Numbered from the stretch's first letter, positions 6,504-14,167 are shown. The stretch: DNA of 35,956 nucleotides from Dehalococcoidia bacterium (GCA_030602785.1 JAUVZB010000024.1:1-35956); one strand, 5' to 3'. A program made the numbers and translations. Notes: a model not told the origin generated them from the letters alone.

Positions 6504-7333
6504 ACCGCCTGGCCGACGCCCTCCGCGGCGCCCGGCCCCGCAGCCTCTCCAGCCTGACCATGCAGGTGGAGGACGTCGAGACCTACCAGGAGTTTCTGCG
6601 CCTGGTTGACGAGTACCTGCCCGACCAGAGGCAGGAGATCCTCCAGGCGGGTAGCCCCGATAACATGGTGATGGCGTTCGCCCATCGCTTCTCGGAGCCC
6701 TACTTCCCCCTGGCGGAGCAAATGTTCTCGGGGGGTAACGAGTCCCTGAGCGACCTGATGCGCTGCATCCCCCTCGATGTGCACGGGTACGACTATGACG
6801 ATTACCACTGCCTGTGCGATGAGAGGCCCTCCGCGCTCCTGTCCTCCCTCCTGGTGGACTTCGAGGAGGAGCTGGGGATAGGGGAGGAGGGGGTAAGAGT
6901 CACCATACTGGAGGCGGCGGCGCAGCACGTCTCTCAGGAGCTCCTGGGCCGTATCCCCGGGAAGGGGTACTCCCTGGAATACCTGGAGCAGGTGCTGCCC
7001 GGCAGCAAGTATGAGGGGTTGCTGGACCGCGCCCGTCACATCTGCCACACGACCAACAACGACTTCCTGGACGTCACCGGGGAGGAGTATTGGAGTAATC
7101 CGCCGGATTGGGACCGGGAGCATGTGGATAACCTCACCCAGGAATGGCGCAAGGCGGTCGAGATGCAAGACCGGATGGTGACCTTCTTCAGCTGGCTGGA
7201 GGAGGACCTGAAGGGCAATTTCGCCCGCCTGCTGAGGTTCCTGGGGGCAATCGAGGCTGCGCCGGTGCCGCCGGAGCAGATGCGGCTGCCGCTGGAAGGA
7301 GATGATGCCGAAGAAGAAGACGACGACAACTGA
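6470..7333 (+). CDS. Acidic protein at PRTRC protein F position
   Basis: 287 aa from ATG 6470, overlapping the previous gene by 34 nt; the next Met is 31 residues in and has no better ribosome site. Mostly helical, with a middle segment CIPLDVHGYDYDDYHCLCDERP and CHTTNNDFLDVTGEEYW, and a very acidic tail. In proteobacterial cassettes the gene beside protein B is protein F; this protein has similar size and position, but I cannot confirm homology by eye. It overlaps the E2-like gene by 32 nt. Confidence 0.55.
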   Translation: MGAGEAGEGPLNRLADALRGARPRSLSSLTMQVEDVETYQEFLRLVDEYLPDQRQEILQAGSPDNMVMAFAHRFSEPYFPLAEQMFSGGNESLSDLMRCIPLDVHGYDYDDYHCLCDERPSALLSSLLVDFEEELGIGEEGVRVTILEAAAQHVSQELLGRIPGKGYSLEYLEQVLPGSKYEGLLDRARHICHTTNNDFLDVTGEEYWSNPPDWDREHVDNLTQEWRKAVEMQDRMVTFFSWLEEDLKGNFARLLRFLGAIEAAPVPPEQMRLPLEGDDAEEEDDDN

Positions 7334-8003
7334 GCCCGGTTTCCGGTGGGCCCTGCCGGAAGGGCTGGATGTGCCCCCTGACAAGCTGATCCTCCGGCTG
7401 GACATCTTCCAGGAGACTATCGTGCTGCACCAGTTCGGGGAGAACGGCACCACAGTTCGGGTGGTCTCCGCCCTGGAGGTGGCCAGGGCCTTCACCAAGG
7501 ACATTCGCCTCCACAGCGGGGCCCTCCCCGAGGGAGCCCTGTGGTGGAGCATGGGCCCGGAAGGGGAGGAGGTGGCGCTGTGGCGGAGTCCCCGGGTGTG
7601 GCAGGCGGCCCTGGTGGTGGAAGCTTTCAAGCCCCCCCAGCGCTTCAACCTGCCCATGCCCGGGCTGGTCTTCGTATGCTCGGCGGGGAAGCCGCCCCGG
7701 GTCTTCGCTGCCAAGAGGCGGCCGGCTGGTCTCAACTATCCCCTCTACCATGCTCCCCTGTTGAACCTTTTCATCAATGGCGGGAGCTGCACCGGCACCC
7801 ATCAGTACGGGCAGGATGTGGGCCAGCACCCCGAGGAGTTCTTCACGGCCTTCTTCAGCGACGCGGGACACACCTCGGGCAGGTCCAAGAAGTACCCCGA
7901 CGGCCTGCTGACCCTATGGGCGGAGCTGGACGGGAAGAAGAGCTACCCCATCCGGGACATGGTTTTACTGGGAACAGTGGAGCAGGTGATGGGGGAGATA
8001 TAA
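7302..8003 (+). CDS. PRTRC protein B, E2-like
   Basis: 233 aa; ATG 7302 and 7305 are adjacent and GGAAGGA favours 7305. The stretch MPGLVFVCSAGKPPRVFAAK, RPAGLNYPLYHAPL, then NGGSC (Cys163) and HPEEFFTAFFSDAGHT follows the PRTRC protein B family, grouped with prokaryotic E2-like proteins. Cys163 after the LYHAPL strand is the expected thioester cysteine. Its proposed role is to take the modifier from the E1-like enzyme. It overlaps its upstream neighbour, so the two are translationally coupled. Family call firm; E2 chemistry is from family knowledge. Confidence 0.82.
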   Translation: MMPKKKTTTTEPGFRWALPEGLDVPPDKLILRLDIFQETIVLHQFGENGTTVRVVSALEVARAFTKDIRLHSGALPEGALWWSMGPEGEEVALWRSPRVWQAALVVEAFKPPQRFNLPMPGLVFVCSAGKPPRVFAAKRRPAGLNYPLYHAPLLNLFINGGSCTGTHQYGQDVGQHPEEFFTAFFSDAGHTSGRSKKYPDGLLTLWAELDGKKSYPIRDMVLLGTVEQVMGEI

Positions 8004-8013
8004 AGGAGGACGT

Positions 8014-8298
8014 ATGGCCTTAGCAATGGGCCGCACAGTCATGACGAGGGGCGTGAGTGACCTGGCGGAGCAAGACACCACAGGCAAATTCCGGGCGGGT
8101 CTGGTCGACCTGCTGCGCCGCCACTCCAACGGGGATTGGGGGGATCTCTCCCCCGATGACCGGAAGGCCAACGAGGAGGCCCTGAAGACTGGAGCCAGGG
8201 TCTTCTCCGTTTACAACCTGCAGAGCGGCGTCAAGCTCTGGGTCATCACCGAGGCCGACCGGAGCTCCACCACCATACTCCTCCCCGACGAGTACTGA
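8014..8298 (+). CDS. Conserved mobile-element protein
   Basis: 94 aa from ATG 8014 after TAAAGGAGGAC. The features RRHSNGDWGDLSPDDRKANEEAL, GARVFSVY and KLWVITEADRSSTTILLPDEY belong to a small family seen widely on plasmids and integrative elements, with no known function. The near-invariant ITEADRS-TT-LLP end suggests a conserved binding surface. Confidence 0.75.
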   Translation: MALAMGRTVMTRGVSDLAEQDTTGKFRAGLVDLLRRHSNGDWGDLSPDDRKANEEALKTGARVFSVYNLQSGVKLWVITEADRSSTTILLPDEY

Positions 8299-8318
8299 CA
8301 TGAAAGGAGGTAACCGAG

Positions 8319-8552
8319 ATGCCTAAGTGCACGAAGTGCGACCGTGAGGTGGTTCTCCTGGTCAACCGGGTCGCCGAGGTCCACTTCTACGACCTCACGT
8401 TGGACGGTGACTGCCCCTCATACGAAGAGACGAGCTTTGAAACCTTCGGGCAGGGAGACTTCCGTTGCCCGCAGTGCCAGGAGCTTCTGTTCTCGGACTT
8501 GAACGCAGCCCTGGCCTTTTTGAAGGAGGTGCCCGATGCCACAAAACCCTAA
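8319..8552 (+). CDS. Two-knuckle zinc-ribbon protein
   Basis: 77 aa from ATG 8319 after AAAGGAGGTAACCGAG. CTKC at 4-7 and CPQC at about 51-54 form a ribbon separated by an acidic segment. It overlaps the next gene by 17 nt. Inserted within the PRTRC gene run. Function unknown. Confidence 0.6.
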   Translation: MPKCTKCDREVVLLVNRVAEVHFYDLTLDGDCPSYEETSFETFGQGDFRCPQCQELLFSDLNAALAFLKEVPDATKP

Positions 8553-8787
8553 GGATGTAGGCTGCCCCCAGTGCAACGCGGCGCCAGGGTGTCCCTGCCG
8601 CTACCCCTCGGGCAGGCTTTTCCATGGGTTTCATAGGGCCCGCTACTCGGCTGCTGATGAGCCCCACCCTCTTTTACGCGTCACCTGCCCCACCTGCGGG
8701 GTCGAGATAGGGCGCAAATGCGTCAAGCCGGGCACACGCCAGGAAATCTCCGGCATCCACACGCTCCGTCTGGGACGGAGGGGATAG
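8536..8787 (+). CDS. Tandem CPxC zinc-finger protein
   Basis: 83 aa. ATG 8536 follows AAGGAGGTGCCCG inside the upstream gene's end. Two diverged copies of one zinc unit are visible: CPQCNAAPGCPCR-YPSGRLFHGFHRARY and CPTCGVEIGRKCVKPGTRQEISGIHTLR. This CP-x-C...G-x-PC...H-x2-R type is common in actinobacterial and phage DNA-associated proteins. Its stop abuts the GTG start of the JAMM gene. Confidence 0.7.
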   Translation: MPQNPKDVGCPQCNAAPGCPCRYPSGRLFHGFHRARYSAADEPHPLLRVTCPTCGVEIGRKCVKPGTRQEISGIHTLRLGRRG

Positions 8788-9396
8788 GTGGCCACCGGCC
8801 TGGTCGGATACATCGTCCTCACCCGCGGGGGGGATATCGGTACCCGGGGCAGCGTCTACACCTACATCATGGCTGGCAACGGCCTGTGGCTGGAGGCGGA
8901 GAACCCCCTCCTGGAGGCCCGCATCCAGCTATCGTCCCTCATGGTGAGGGGGCTGCACCCCTTGCTTCCCCGGCTGGAGCTCCGCCACGGGCGCATACCC
9001 GCCCACCTGCTTTCCCTGGCGATGGATGCCTTCTCAGCCCGGTCCGAGCTGGAGGGCTACGCCGCTATCGCCTGGGATGGGGAGAAATACGAGCTGGTGT
9101 GGCCGGCGCAGGAGAGGACCGCGACCTCTGTGGTCTATGACAAGGTGCCCAACACCGTGGTGGGCCTCCACTCCCACGGCCGCATGGGGGCGTTCTTCAG
9201 CGCCACCGACGACGGGGACGACCTGGGCTTCCTGCTGGAGGTGGTGGTGGGGAAGCTGGACCGGCTGGTGCCGGCGGCCGGGGTCCGCCTCTGCATCTAC
9301 GGCTACCATGCCCCGGTGGAGCTCCGGGAGGTGCTCGCTGGGCTGGCGCCCTGGATCGAGGAGGCGAAAGCGCCTGGCGGTGACTGGCGGTTTTGA
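8788..9396 (+). CDS. PRTRC protein A, JAMM/JAB metallopeptidase
   Basis: 202 aa, GTG 8788 immediately after the previous stop, with GGAGGGG upstream. GLHSHGRMGAFFSATDDGDD contains the complete JAMM zinc site H128-x-H130-x7-S138-x2-D141 on a strand-loop-helix as in JAB proteases; the general-base Glu should lie upstream in the first half. JAB proteins next to E1-like proteins cleave ubiquitin-like modifiers from targets. As the modifier here already ends in Gly, deconjugation is the likelier job than maturation. The protein is cytoplasmic, with no signal or membrane span. Confidence 0.85.
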   Translation: MATGLVGYIVLTRGGDIGTRGSVYTYIMAGNGLWLEAENPLLEARIQLSSLMVRGLHPLLPRLELRHGRIPAHLLSLAMDAFSARSELEGYAAIAWDGEKYELVWPAQERTATSVVYDKVPNTVVGLHSHGRMGAFFSATDDGDDLGFLLEVVVGKLDRLVPAAGVRLCIYGYHAPVELREVLAGLAPWIEEAKAPGGDWRF

Positions 9397-9758
9397 GGTT
9401 CGCTCCGTACCCGAAACCCATAGCAAGGTCGCATACGCGGCGGCGCCTGATGCGGGCTGAGAAAACCCTTGAGACGCAGAAGGCGAAATACCCCATGTTC
9501 GCCGACCAGTGGAAGACGGAGACGGCAGAGGAGCGACTCAACCGGGTAGATGAAAGCGTCCGTCTTTCTGTGCAGCACATGAGGAGCCACCAGGCGGCGC
9601 TGTGGCGCCAGGCCCGGCGCGCTCTGTTTGCTCTGCCTGAGCCGCAGCGCAGGGTGCTGACTGATGAATGGAATGGCAACAGGTGGCTGCCGGGCTCGCC
9701 GGAGTACCTGCTGGATTTCCTAAGGGGGAAGGGGATTGGATTACCGCCTGAGCAATAA
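9393..9758 (+). CDS. Hypothetical basic helical protein
   Basis: 121 aa using a TTG start at 9393 that overlaps the JAMM stop (TTGA); ATG 9450 is an alternative without a clear ribosome site. Basic N-terminus (RSHTRRRLMRAEKTLETQKAKYP), a helical middle with TAEERLNRVDESV, and a C-terminal LTDEWNGNRWLPGSPEYLLDFL. Similar small proteins occur next to replication genes in mobile elements. It overlaps the E1-like gene by 23 nt. Confidence 0.6.
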   Translation: MRFAPYPKPIARSHTRRRLMRAEKTLETQKAKYPMFADQWKTETAEERLNRVDESVRLSVQHMRSHQAALWRQARRALFALPEPQRRVLTDEWNGNRWLPGSPEYLLDFLRGKGIGLPPEQ

Positions 9759-10527
9759 GTTCGGCAGCTACCACAACGGCATTGCACTAATCGGTGTAGG
9801 CGGCACCGGGAGCTTCGCCGCCGAAGGGATGGCTCGGCTGCTGGCTGGCCACCCCGATATCCGCCTGATCCTCATAGACGGGGACCGGGTGGAGGAGCGC
9901 AACCTGGGCCGGCAGAACTTCTACCCTGAGGACCTGGGCCGCTTCAAGTCCCAGGCCCTGGCGGAACGCCTGGCCAGAAAACACAGACGCCCTATAGCAT
10001 ACTCCATCCTCCCCCTCCTGCCAGGTGGAGTTGGGCACAGGGCTGTGGACGAGTGCTCCCTGTTGGTGGGCTGCGTGGACAACGCCGCCGCCCGCTCCAC
10101 CATCGCCGGCCTGGTGTCCTACTCCCAGTGGTGGGTGGACGCCGGCAACGGAGAGGAGTTCGGCCAGGTGCTGGTGGGCAATTCCACCGTGAAAACGCTC
10201 CGCACGGGCTGGTCCTTCCACCCGGAGGAGGGGGTAGTCAACGCCCTGCCCCTGCCCACCCAGGTGCGCCCGGAGCTGCTGGTCACTCCCGCACGGCCCC
10301 AGCAGGACTGCGCCGAGGCGGTGGCGGTGGGGGAGCAGGGGCCCACCATAAACCAGTTCATGGCCGCCATGGTGGTGGAGGCAGTGCGCCGGCTCCTGGA
10401 GGGGAGGCTGACCTGGTGGCAGCTTTTCCTGCAGCTGGAGTCGACAGGCCTCTACACGATGAGCCCGACACCAGAGGCGGTATCGAGGCTAACGGGGATA
10501 CCCGTAAATAAGCTGGAAAGGAGGTGA
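9736..10527 (+). CDS. PRTRC ThiF-family E1-like enzyme
   Basis: 263 aa with a TTG start at 9736 behind AAGGGGA. GVGGTGS at 20-26 is the ATP-binding loop. LIDGDRVEERNLGRQNF at 47-62 holds the Asp50, Asn56, Arg59 and Gln60 expected in E1/ThiF enzymes, with Lys71 in DLGRFKS. VGCVDN at 112-116 contains the conserved Asp. Cys192 in QQDCAEA lies where PRTRC ThiF proteins have a conserved Cys and is the candidate thioester residue. It should adenylate the C-terminal Gly of the 5795 product. All nucleotide-site residues appear intact. Confidence 0.88.
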   Translation: MDYRLSNKFGSYHNGIALIGVGGTGSFAAEGMARLLAGHPDIRLILIDGDRVEERNLGRQNFYPEDLGRFKSQALAERLARKHRRPIAYSILPLLPGGVGHRAVDECSLLVGCVDNAAARSTIAGLVSYSQWWVDAGNGEEFGQVLVGNSTVKTLRTGWSFHPEEGVVNALPLPTQVRPELLVTPARPQQDCAEAVAVGEQGPTINQFMAAMVVEAVRRLLEGRLTWWQLFLQLESTGLYTMSPTPEAVSRLTGIPVNKLERR

Positions 10528-10532
10528 TTACC

Positions 10533-11000
10533 ATGGAAGAGGAGAAAGGCCCTAACCCGGTAGAAGGGGACAAAGGCCCCAACCCGGTGGAAGGGGACAA
10601 AGGCGCCAACCCGGTGGAAGGGGAGGAAGAGGCGGAGGCGGAGGCGGAGGTGGAGGCGGAGGCGGAGGAGACAGCCGCCGAGGCCCCCACCGCCGAGTCC
10701 CCCCAGACCACCCCGGAGTTGAAGGTGGTGCTCCAGATATGGGGGACCCGTGCCATCGTCGGCATCCAGGGGACAAACACCGATCCGGTGGTGGAGACCC
10801 TGGAGACGGCCTCCCTGGAGGAACTGCTGGCGGCCGTGCCGGGGGTGCTGGCCCGGGCCAGGGAGCGGTGGGCCACCAGCCCCCGCAACCCCAAGTATGT
10901 GGGGCCGCCAGCGCCACCGCCGGCGACACCAGCACCAGGCAAGCCGGCGGGCCGGGCATCGAGACCCCCCGCGGCACCGACCCCACGGATGTTCGAGTGA
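10533..11000 (+). CDS. Acidic-repeat protein at the end of the PRTRC cassette
   Basis: 155 aa. ATG 10533 follows AAAGGAGGTGATTACC; the upstream in-frame GTG lies inside that site. Residues 5-31 are three GPNPVEGDK-type repeats, then an EAEAEVEAEAEE run, then a small globular part (LKVVLQIWGTRAIVGIQG...VVETLETASLEELLAAVPGVLARARERW) and a Pro/Ala-rich tail. PRTRC protein E would be expected nearby, but homology is not evident. It overlaps no gene, yet the ribosome site sits in the E1 gene's end. Confidence 0.6.
   Translation: MEEEKGPNPVEGDKGPNPVEGDKGANPVEGEEEAEAEAEVEAEAEETAAEAPTAESPQTTPELKVVLQIWGTRAIVGIQGTNTDPVVETLETASLEELLAAVPGVLARARERWATSPRNPKYVGPPAPPPATPAPGKPAGRASRPPAAPTPRMFE
10545..10624 (+). 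repeat. Three 27-bp coding repeats
   Basis: Units at 10545-10571, 10572-10598 and 10599-10624 differ at only a few bases. They encode the nonapeptide KGPNPVEGD three times. Near identity at synonymous sites points to recent slippage. Confidence 0.8.
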
Positions 11001-11008
11001 GTCCTAAA

Positions 11009-11031
11009 CGGCCCCGAGGTCGACGGGGCCG
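11009..11031. other. Perfect hairpin before clamp gene
   Basis: CGGCCCCG (11009-11016) pairs with CGGGGCCG (11024-11031) over a 7-nt loop. No T-run follows, so it is not a typical terminator. It may stabilise mRNA or pause transcription between cassette and clamp gene. Confidence 0.5.
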
Positions 11032-11036
11032 AAGGA

Positions 11037-11081
11037 AAAGCTACAGATTCTTGGAGAAAAAAGCTACAGATTCTTGGAGAA
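11037..11081 (+). repeat. 23-bp tandem repeat in clamp leader
   Basis: AAAGCTACAGATTCTTGGAG occurs at 11037 and again at 11060, a 23-bp period. Each copy carries GGAGAAA, so the potential ribosome site before the clamp start is duplicated. Confidence 0.75.
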
Positions 11082-11091
11082 AGGGGTAACT

Positions 11092-12276
11092 ATGCCTAAG
11101 AAAGAGAAGAAGGAGCCGGGGAGCGGCACACCCCCGGAAGCCCAGGCTCAGGTCCTTGAGGTCGGCGTAGCTGCGCTCAGGGAGGCCCTGGACCTGGTGA
11201 TCCCCGCGGTGCCCCGGAAGGCCCCACTGGCGGTCGTCAACCACGTGCGATTGGGTGACGGCCAGATAGTCGCTACCGACCTGGATGTGGCAGTTGCCGT
11301 AGCCCTGCCACAGGTCGAGGGAGCGATGCTGCTGCCCCCCCACGCGGCGTTGGAGTTCCTGGGCTACGCCCCGGGGCACCTGTCCGCCCACATAACGTAC
11401 GAGAACGGCACGGTCACCATCGCCGTGGATCGCATGCAGAGCAACTTCAAGGTGCCGGCCCTCGACGATTTCCCACCCGTCCCTTTCAGCAAGCCGGACG
11501 AGCTGGAGCACCAGGGGGTGCTGGAGGGTGATGCCCTGGTTCGGGCCATGACCGCAGTACTGCCCGCCGCCGCTACCGAAAGCGAAAGGCCGGTGCTCAC
11601 CGGCCTGTGTCTCACCATGGGGGACAAAGTCCAGGTGGTGGCCGCCGACGGCTACATCCTATCCTGGGAGGGGGTGCCGGGACGGCTGCCGGGGGAGGGG
11701 AACCTCTTACTGCCCGCCCGGGCGGTGCGGCTCCTGGCACACCTGTGGAAGAGGGCAGCCTCGCCCGATTTATCGGCTGCCTCGAACCCGGCACAGGTGG
11801 CCCTGGCAAAGAGGCTCATCCGGTTGGAGTGGGAAAAAGAGAAGCTGCAGATGCGGTTCGGCCGGGTGGCCCTGCTATGCAAGCTCACCCAGGGGAACTT
11901 CCCCGATTTCAACCAGCTCATCCCCACCGAGCATGCGGCCAGTGTCACCGCTGACGCCGGCGACATGCTCCGCGCCCTGCAGCAGGTCAAGGGCAAGGCC
12001 AAGGACGGCGCGGGCATCGTCCGTTTCAAGTGGGAGGGAGACAGTCTTCAGATTTCCGCCCAGGCTGTGGATATCGGCGACACCATGGTGCCAGTGCGGG
12101 TCCAGAGCAACGGTCCGGGGAAGACGGCCATGAACATCACCTACCTCCTGACGTACTTCAAGGGCAAGGAGGGCAGCGTCACCATGACCCTCCCGGAACC
12201 CGAGGGTGCGCCGATAACCTTCGCTCACCGGGGCACGCCCCATACCGTGCTGATGCCCATGACCGTGCAATGGTAA
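11092..12276 (+). CDS. dnaN: DNA polymerase III beta sliding clamp homologue
   Basis: 394 aa from ATG 11092 after GGAGAAAGGGGTAAC; the normal family length is about 370 and the extra is a Lys/Glu/Pro-rich N-terminus. It shows the three-domain clamp pattern: AVVNHVRLGDGQIVATDLDVAVAV in domain 1, VLTGLCLTMGDKVQVVAADGYILS in domain 2, and domain 3 with NFPDFNQLIP, KTAMNITYLLTYFKG and the closing VLMPMTVQW. A clamp encoded on a mobile element would tether DNA polymerase to the element or alter host clamp traffic. It follows the PRTRC cassette with a short structured leader. Confidence 0.9.
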   Translation: MPKKEKKEPGSGTPPEAQAQVLEVGVAALREALDLVIPAVPRKAPLAVVNHVRLGDGQIVATDLDVAVAVALPQVEGAMLLPPHAALEFLGYAPGHLSAHITYENGTVTIAVDRMQSNFKVPALDDFPPVPFSKPDELEHQGVLEGDALVRAMTAVLPAAATESERPVLTGLCLTMGDKVQVVAADGYILSWEGVPGRLPGEGNLLLPARAVRLLAHLWKRAASPDLSAASNPAQVALAKRLIRLEWEKEKLQMRFGRVALLCKLTQGNFPDFNQLIPTEHAASVTADAGDMLRALQQVKGKAKDGAGIVRFKWEGDSLQISAQAVDIGDTMVPVRVQSNGPGKTAMNITYLLTYFKGKEGSVTMTLPEPEGAPITFAHRGTPHTVLMPMTVQW

Positions 12277-12339
12277 TAAGCGGAGCAACGGCCCAGGCCC
12301 CCTTGATACAATAGTCGTAGCTCTTTCAGGAGTGGATCA

Positions 12340-12852
12340 GTGGATGAAGTAGAACCTGCCTTCCTGGTCACTGACGACAGGTGGGTGAGGGAGCCCGGCG
12401 GGCGGAGGGATCCCACCGACGAGGAGATCATCGAGGAAGTTTCCCAGGGCGGCAATTACCGTGTGGTAGTCATTACTTCGCGGGAGATGCTGCGTCAGCT
12501 CGAAGAGGGTGAGCCGGAGAAATACAGGCAGCTCCATGTCTCCGTCGAAAAACGTGCCGGCGTCCCCCTTACTTTTGAACAATTCCTCGAGTACGCCACC
12601 AAGGCCGATGACAGAATGGAGGAGTTCACCCAGCTCGTCCAGGGCATGACCCCGAAGCAGGCCGCCGTAGTGCGAAAGGTTCGCGTTGAGCGCCATATGA
12701 CCTGGAGGGCGGTGGCCAGGACGTTCCACAAGCTCGGGTGGCGAAACCTCCGCGGCTGGGACCCGCCCTCGAACCAGATCATGGGGATGGCGCTGTGTGA
12801 GAAGGCCGCCCAGTTTTTTCAGGAGTCTTACAGGGAGCCACCCTGGAACTAA
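12340..12852 (+). CDS. Helix-turn-helix protein
   Basis: 170 aa, GTG 12340 after CAGGAG. Residues 1-60 form an acidic N-terminus, a helix and a strand (YRVVVITSREML). From about 105, MTPKQAAVVRKVRVERHMTWRAVARTFHKLG has the layout of a sigma-region-4-like or Trp-repressor-like HTH, with the turn at RHMTWRAVA. It could regulate the left arm or act in replication with the clamp. It lies 63 nt after the clamp gene. Confidence 0.6.
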   Translation: MDEVEPAFLVTDDRWVREPGGRRDPTDEEIIEEVSQGGNYRVVVITSREMLRQLEEGEPEKYRQLHVSVEKRAGVPLTFEQFLEYATKADDRMEEFTQLVQGMTPKQAAVVRKVRVERHMTWRAVARTFHKLGWRNLRGWDPPSNQIMGMALCEKAAQFFQESYREPPWN

Positions 12853-12875
12853 ATACCCCAGAAAGGAGGTGAGCC

Positions 12876-13175
12876 GTGGCAAAAGCTAAAGAATTCCCGT
12901 GCGAAGTGTGTGGAGCCCCTGAGGAGTGGAAGAGCGGCCATCCTCGCCGGGTCAAGGCAGGCGACCATCATCTGTGCGCAGAGCACCGCGATGCCTGGTT
13001 CGGCTGGGGCCGCGAGAGAGACTTGCTACTTAAGAAGCTGGGGTACGAAGACCTTCCAGAGAAGTCACCGGAGAAGGGCGCCATATGGGACAATGTCTTT
13101 AGTGCCTTTGTTTCTGAGGCCAAGGGAGAAATGGGCCCCTGCCCCTACTGCGGGCAGGTGATGGAAAGGGGGTGA
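12876..13175 (+). CDS. Zinc-binding protein
   Basis: 99 aa, GTG 12876 after AGAAAGGAGGTGAGCC. CEVCG at 9-13, HHLCAEH at about 32-38 and a C-terminal CPYCG supply enough ligands for one or two zinc sites. The middle is helical (RERDLLLKKLGYEDL). It is the last gene of the plus-strand arm. Confidence 0.6.
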   Translation: MAKAKEFPCEVCGAPEEWKSGHPRRVKAGDHHLCAEHRDAWFGWGRERDLLLKKLGYEDLPEKSPEKGAIWDNVFSAFVSEAKGEMGPCPYCGQVMERG

Positions 13176-13184
13176 TAGTCGTGA

Positions 13185-13204
13185 TAAACCGGATGACCGG
13201 TTTA
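13185..13204. other. Hairpin after last plus-strand gene
   Basis: TAAACCGG-ATGA-CCGGTTTA is a perfect 8-bp inverted repeat 10 nt after the 13175 stop. No T-run follows. It may protect the mRNA 3' end or act as a protein site. Confidence 0.5.
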
Positions 13205-13263
13205 CCGTTTGGGCAACACCGGGGGGCAGGGAGCCGGTAAAGAGAACGAGCCCGCACTGAAAG

Positions 13264-13299
13264 GGGGGGCAGGCCCGCGGGGGTTTGCCCCCCTTTTTT
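13264..13299 (+). terminator. Intrinsic terminator between convergent arms
   Basis: GGGGGGCA (13264-13271) pairs with TGCCCCCC (13286-13293), followed by six T at 13294-13299. It ends plus-strand transcription 13 nt before the 3' end of the first minus-strand gene. In the minus direction the hairpin lacks a good T-tract. Confidence 0.85.
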
Positions 13300-13312
13300 G
13301 CCCCCCAGGCGG

Positions 13313-14167
13313 CTACCCGGGCAGGACACTTATTGCTTCAGCCTCCTGTCGAAGCATAGCGCCTACACGTGAGATGCCGCTGGAGAAGCCCGGTTGTCTG
13401 AAGGTGGGCTCCGCTATGGCCAGGAGGTCCCCGGCCAGGAGAAACCAGCGATAGTCGGCCAGCAGGATAACCTTGGCCATGATCCTGGCGCCGGCAGGTG
13501 CCGGCTCCGCCAGGAACCGCTCCCTCACCCATTGAGCATAGAGGCCGAACATCCCCTGCAGGTCTTGGAAGAACAGGGGGATGGTGGCCACCGTCTCCGG
13601 CAAGTATTGGGTCAGCAGGCGCAGGAGGTCCTCCATGGAGTCCACATCGCCCCTGTAGATGGCGTAGAGGAACCGGTCCGGGGCGGAGAGGCCAGCGGGG
13701 TCGATCTCTACCTTTGGCAGCGTATAGCTGAGCCCGGGGAGCTTGAGCGGCTCCCCGACTTCCTCGGCATCTTGCCTCAGCAGCTGGGTGAACCTTTGCC
13801 AGCCTTCCCAGAAGCCCTCACTGACCACCTGAAGAGGCCGTAGGTCTCGCTCGATCTGCTCGTTCCAGGCAGCGGAGTAGATGTCTCCCACATAGTGGAA
13901 GCGCCCGAAGGGTCCAAACGCCCCCAGGAAGGAGATAACATCGTTCTGGATGGTTAGCCCTACCCCAGCACCAATGACGGATGCATAGGTCAGGTATTCT
14001 CCGGAGACGGCCCGGTACAGGGAGAACAGATCCCACGAATAGAGCCGCCCGGTGAATGCCGTTTGAATAGCGGCGAGATTTGGTCTGACTACTTCAGGGA
14101 AGAAGGTGGCCATGGCGCTTTTAAGGTCGTAGCCCGCGGAGCCGTCCCATATCCCGGCGAACGCCAT
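13313..14167 (-). CDS. Hypothetical protein, last gene of right arm
   Basis: 284 aa from ATG 14167, overlapping the upstream gene by 47 nt; ATG 14113 would avoid this but lacks a ribosome site. It is aromatic-rich and mostly helical, with a glycine/hydrophobic patch (YASVIGAGVGLTIQNDVISFLGAFGPFG) but no definite membrane span. A KVILLADYRWFLLAGDLLAIAEP segment near the end suggests an alpha-helical core. I recognise no family. Confidence 0.6.
   Translation of the reverse strand: MAFAGIWDGSAGYDLKSAMATFFPEVVRPNLAAIQTAFTGRLYSWDLFSLYRAVSGEYLTYASVIGAGVGLTIQNDVISFLGAFGPFGRFHYVGDIYSAAWNEQIERDLRPLQVVSEGFWEGWQRFTQLLRQDAEEVGEPLKLPGLSYTLPKVEIDPAGLSAPDRFLYAIYRGDVDSMEDLLRLLTQYLPETVATIPLFFQDLQGMFGLYAQWVRERFLAEPAPAGARIMAKVILLADYRWFLLAGDLLAIAEPTFRQPGFSSGISRVGAMLRQEAEAISVLPG

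Noticed and set aside
5795-10527. Bil/CBASS-type antiphage ubiquitin-like defence operon
   Set aside because: The member motifs fit the PRTRC set, with a long PRTRC-type ParB in the same element and no nucleotidyltransferase or effector next to the E1/E2 genes. A defence role is not excluded but has no direct support.
10545-10624. Possible CRISPR-like array
   Set aside because: The 27-bp units are contiguous without spacers and lie in frame in a coding sequence.
12301-12340. TTGATA-containing promoter before the 170-aa HTH gene
   Set aside because: No matching -10 lies at 16-19 bp, and the gene is only 63 nt after the clamp gene, so read-through is simpler.
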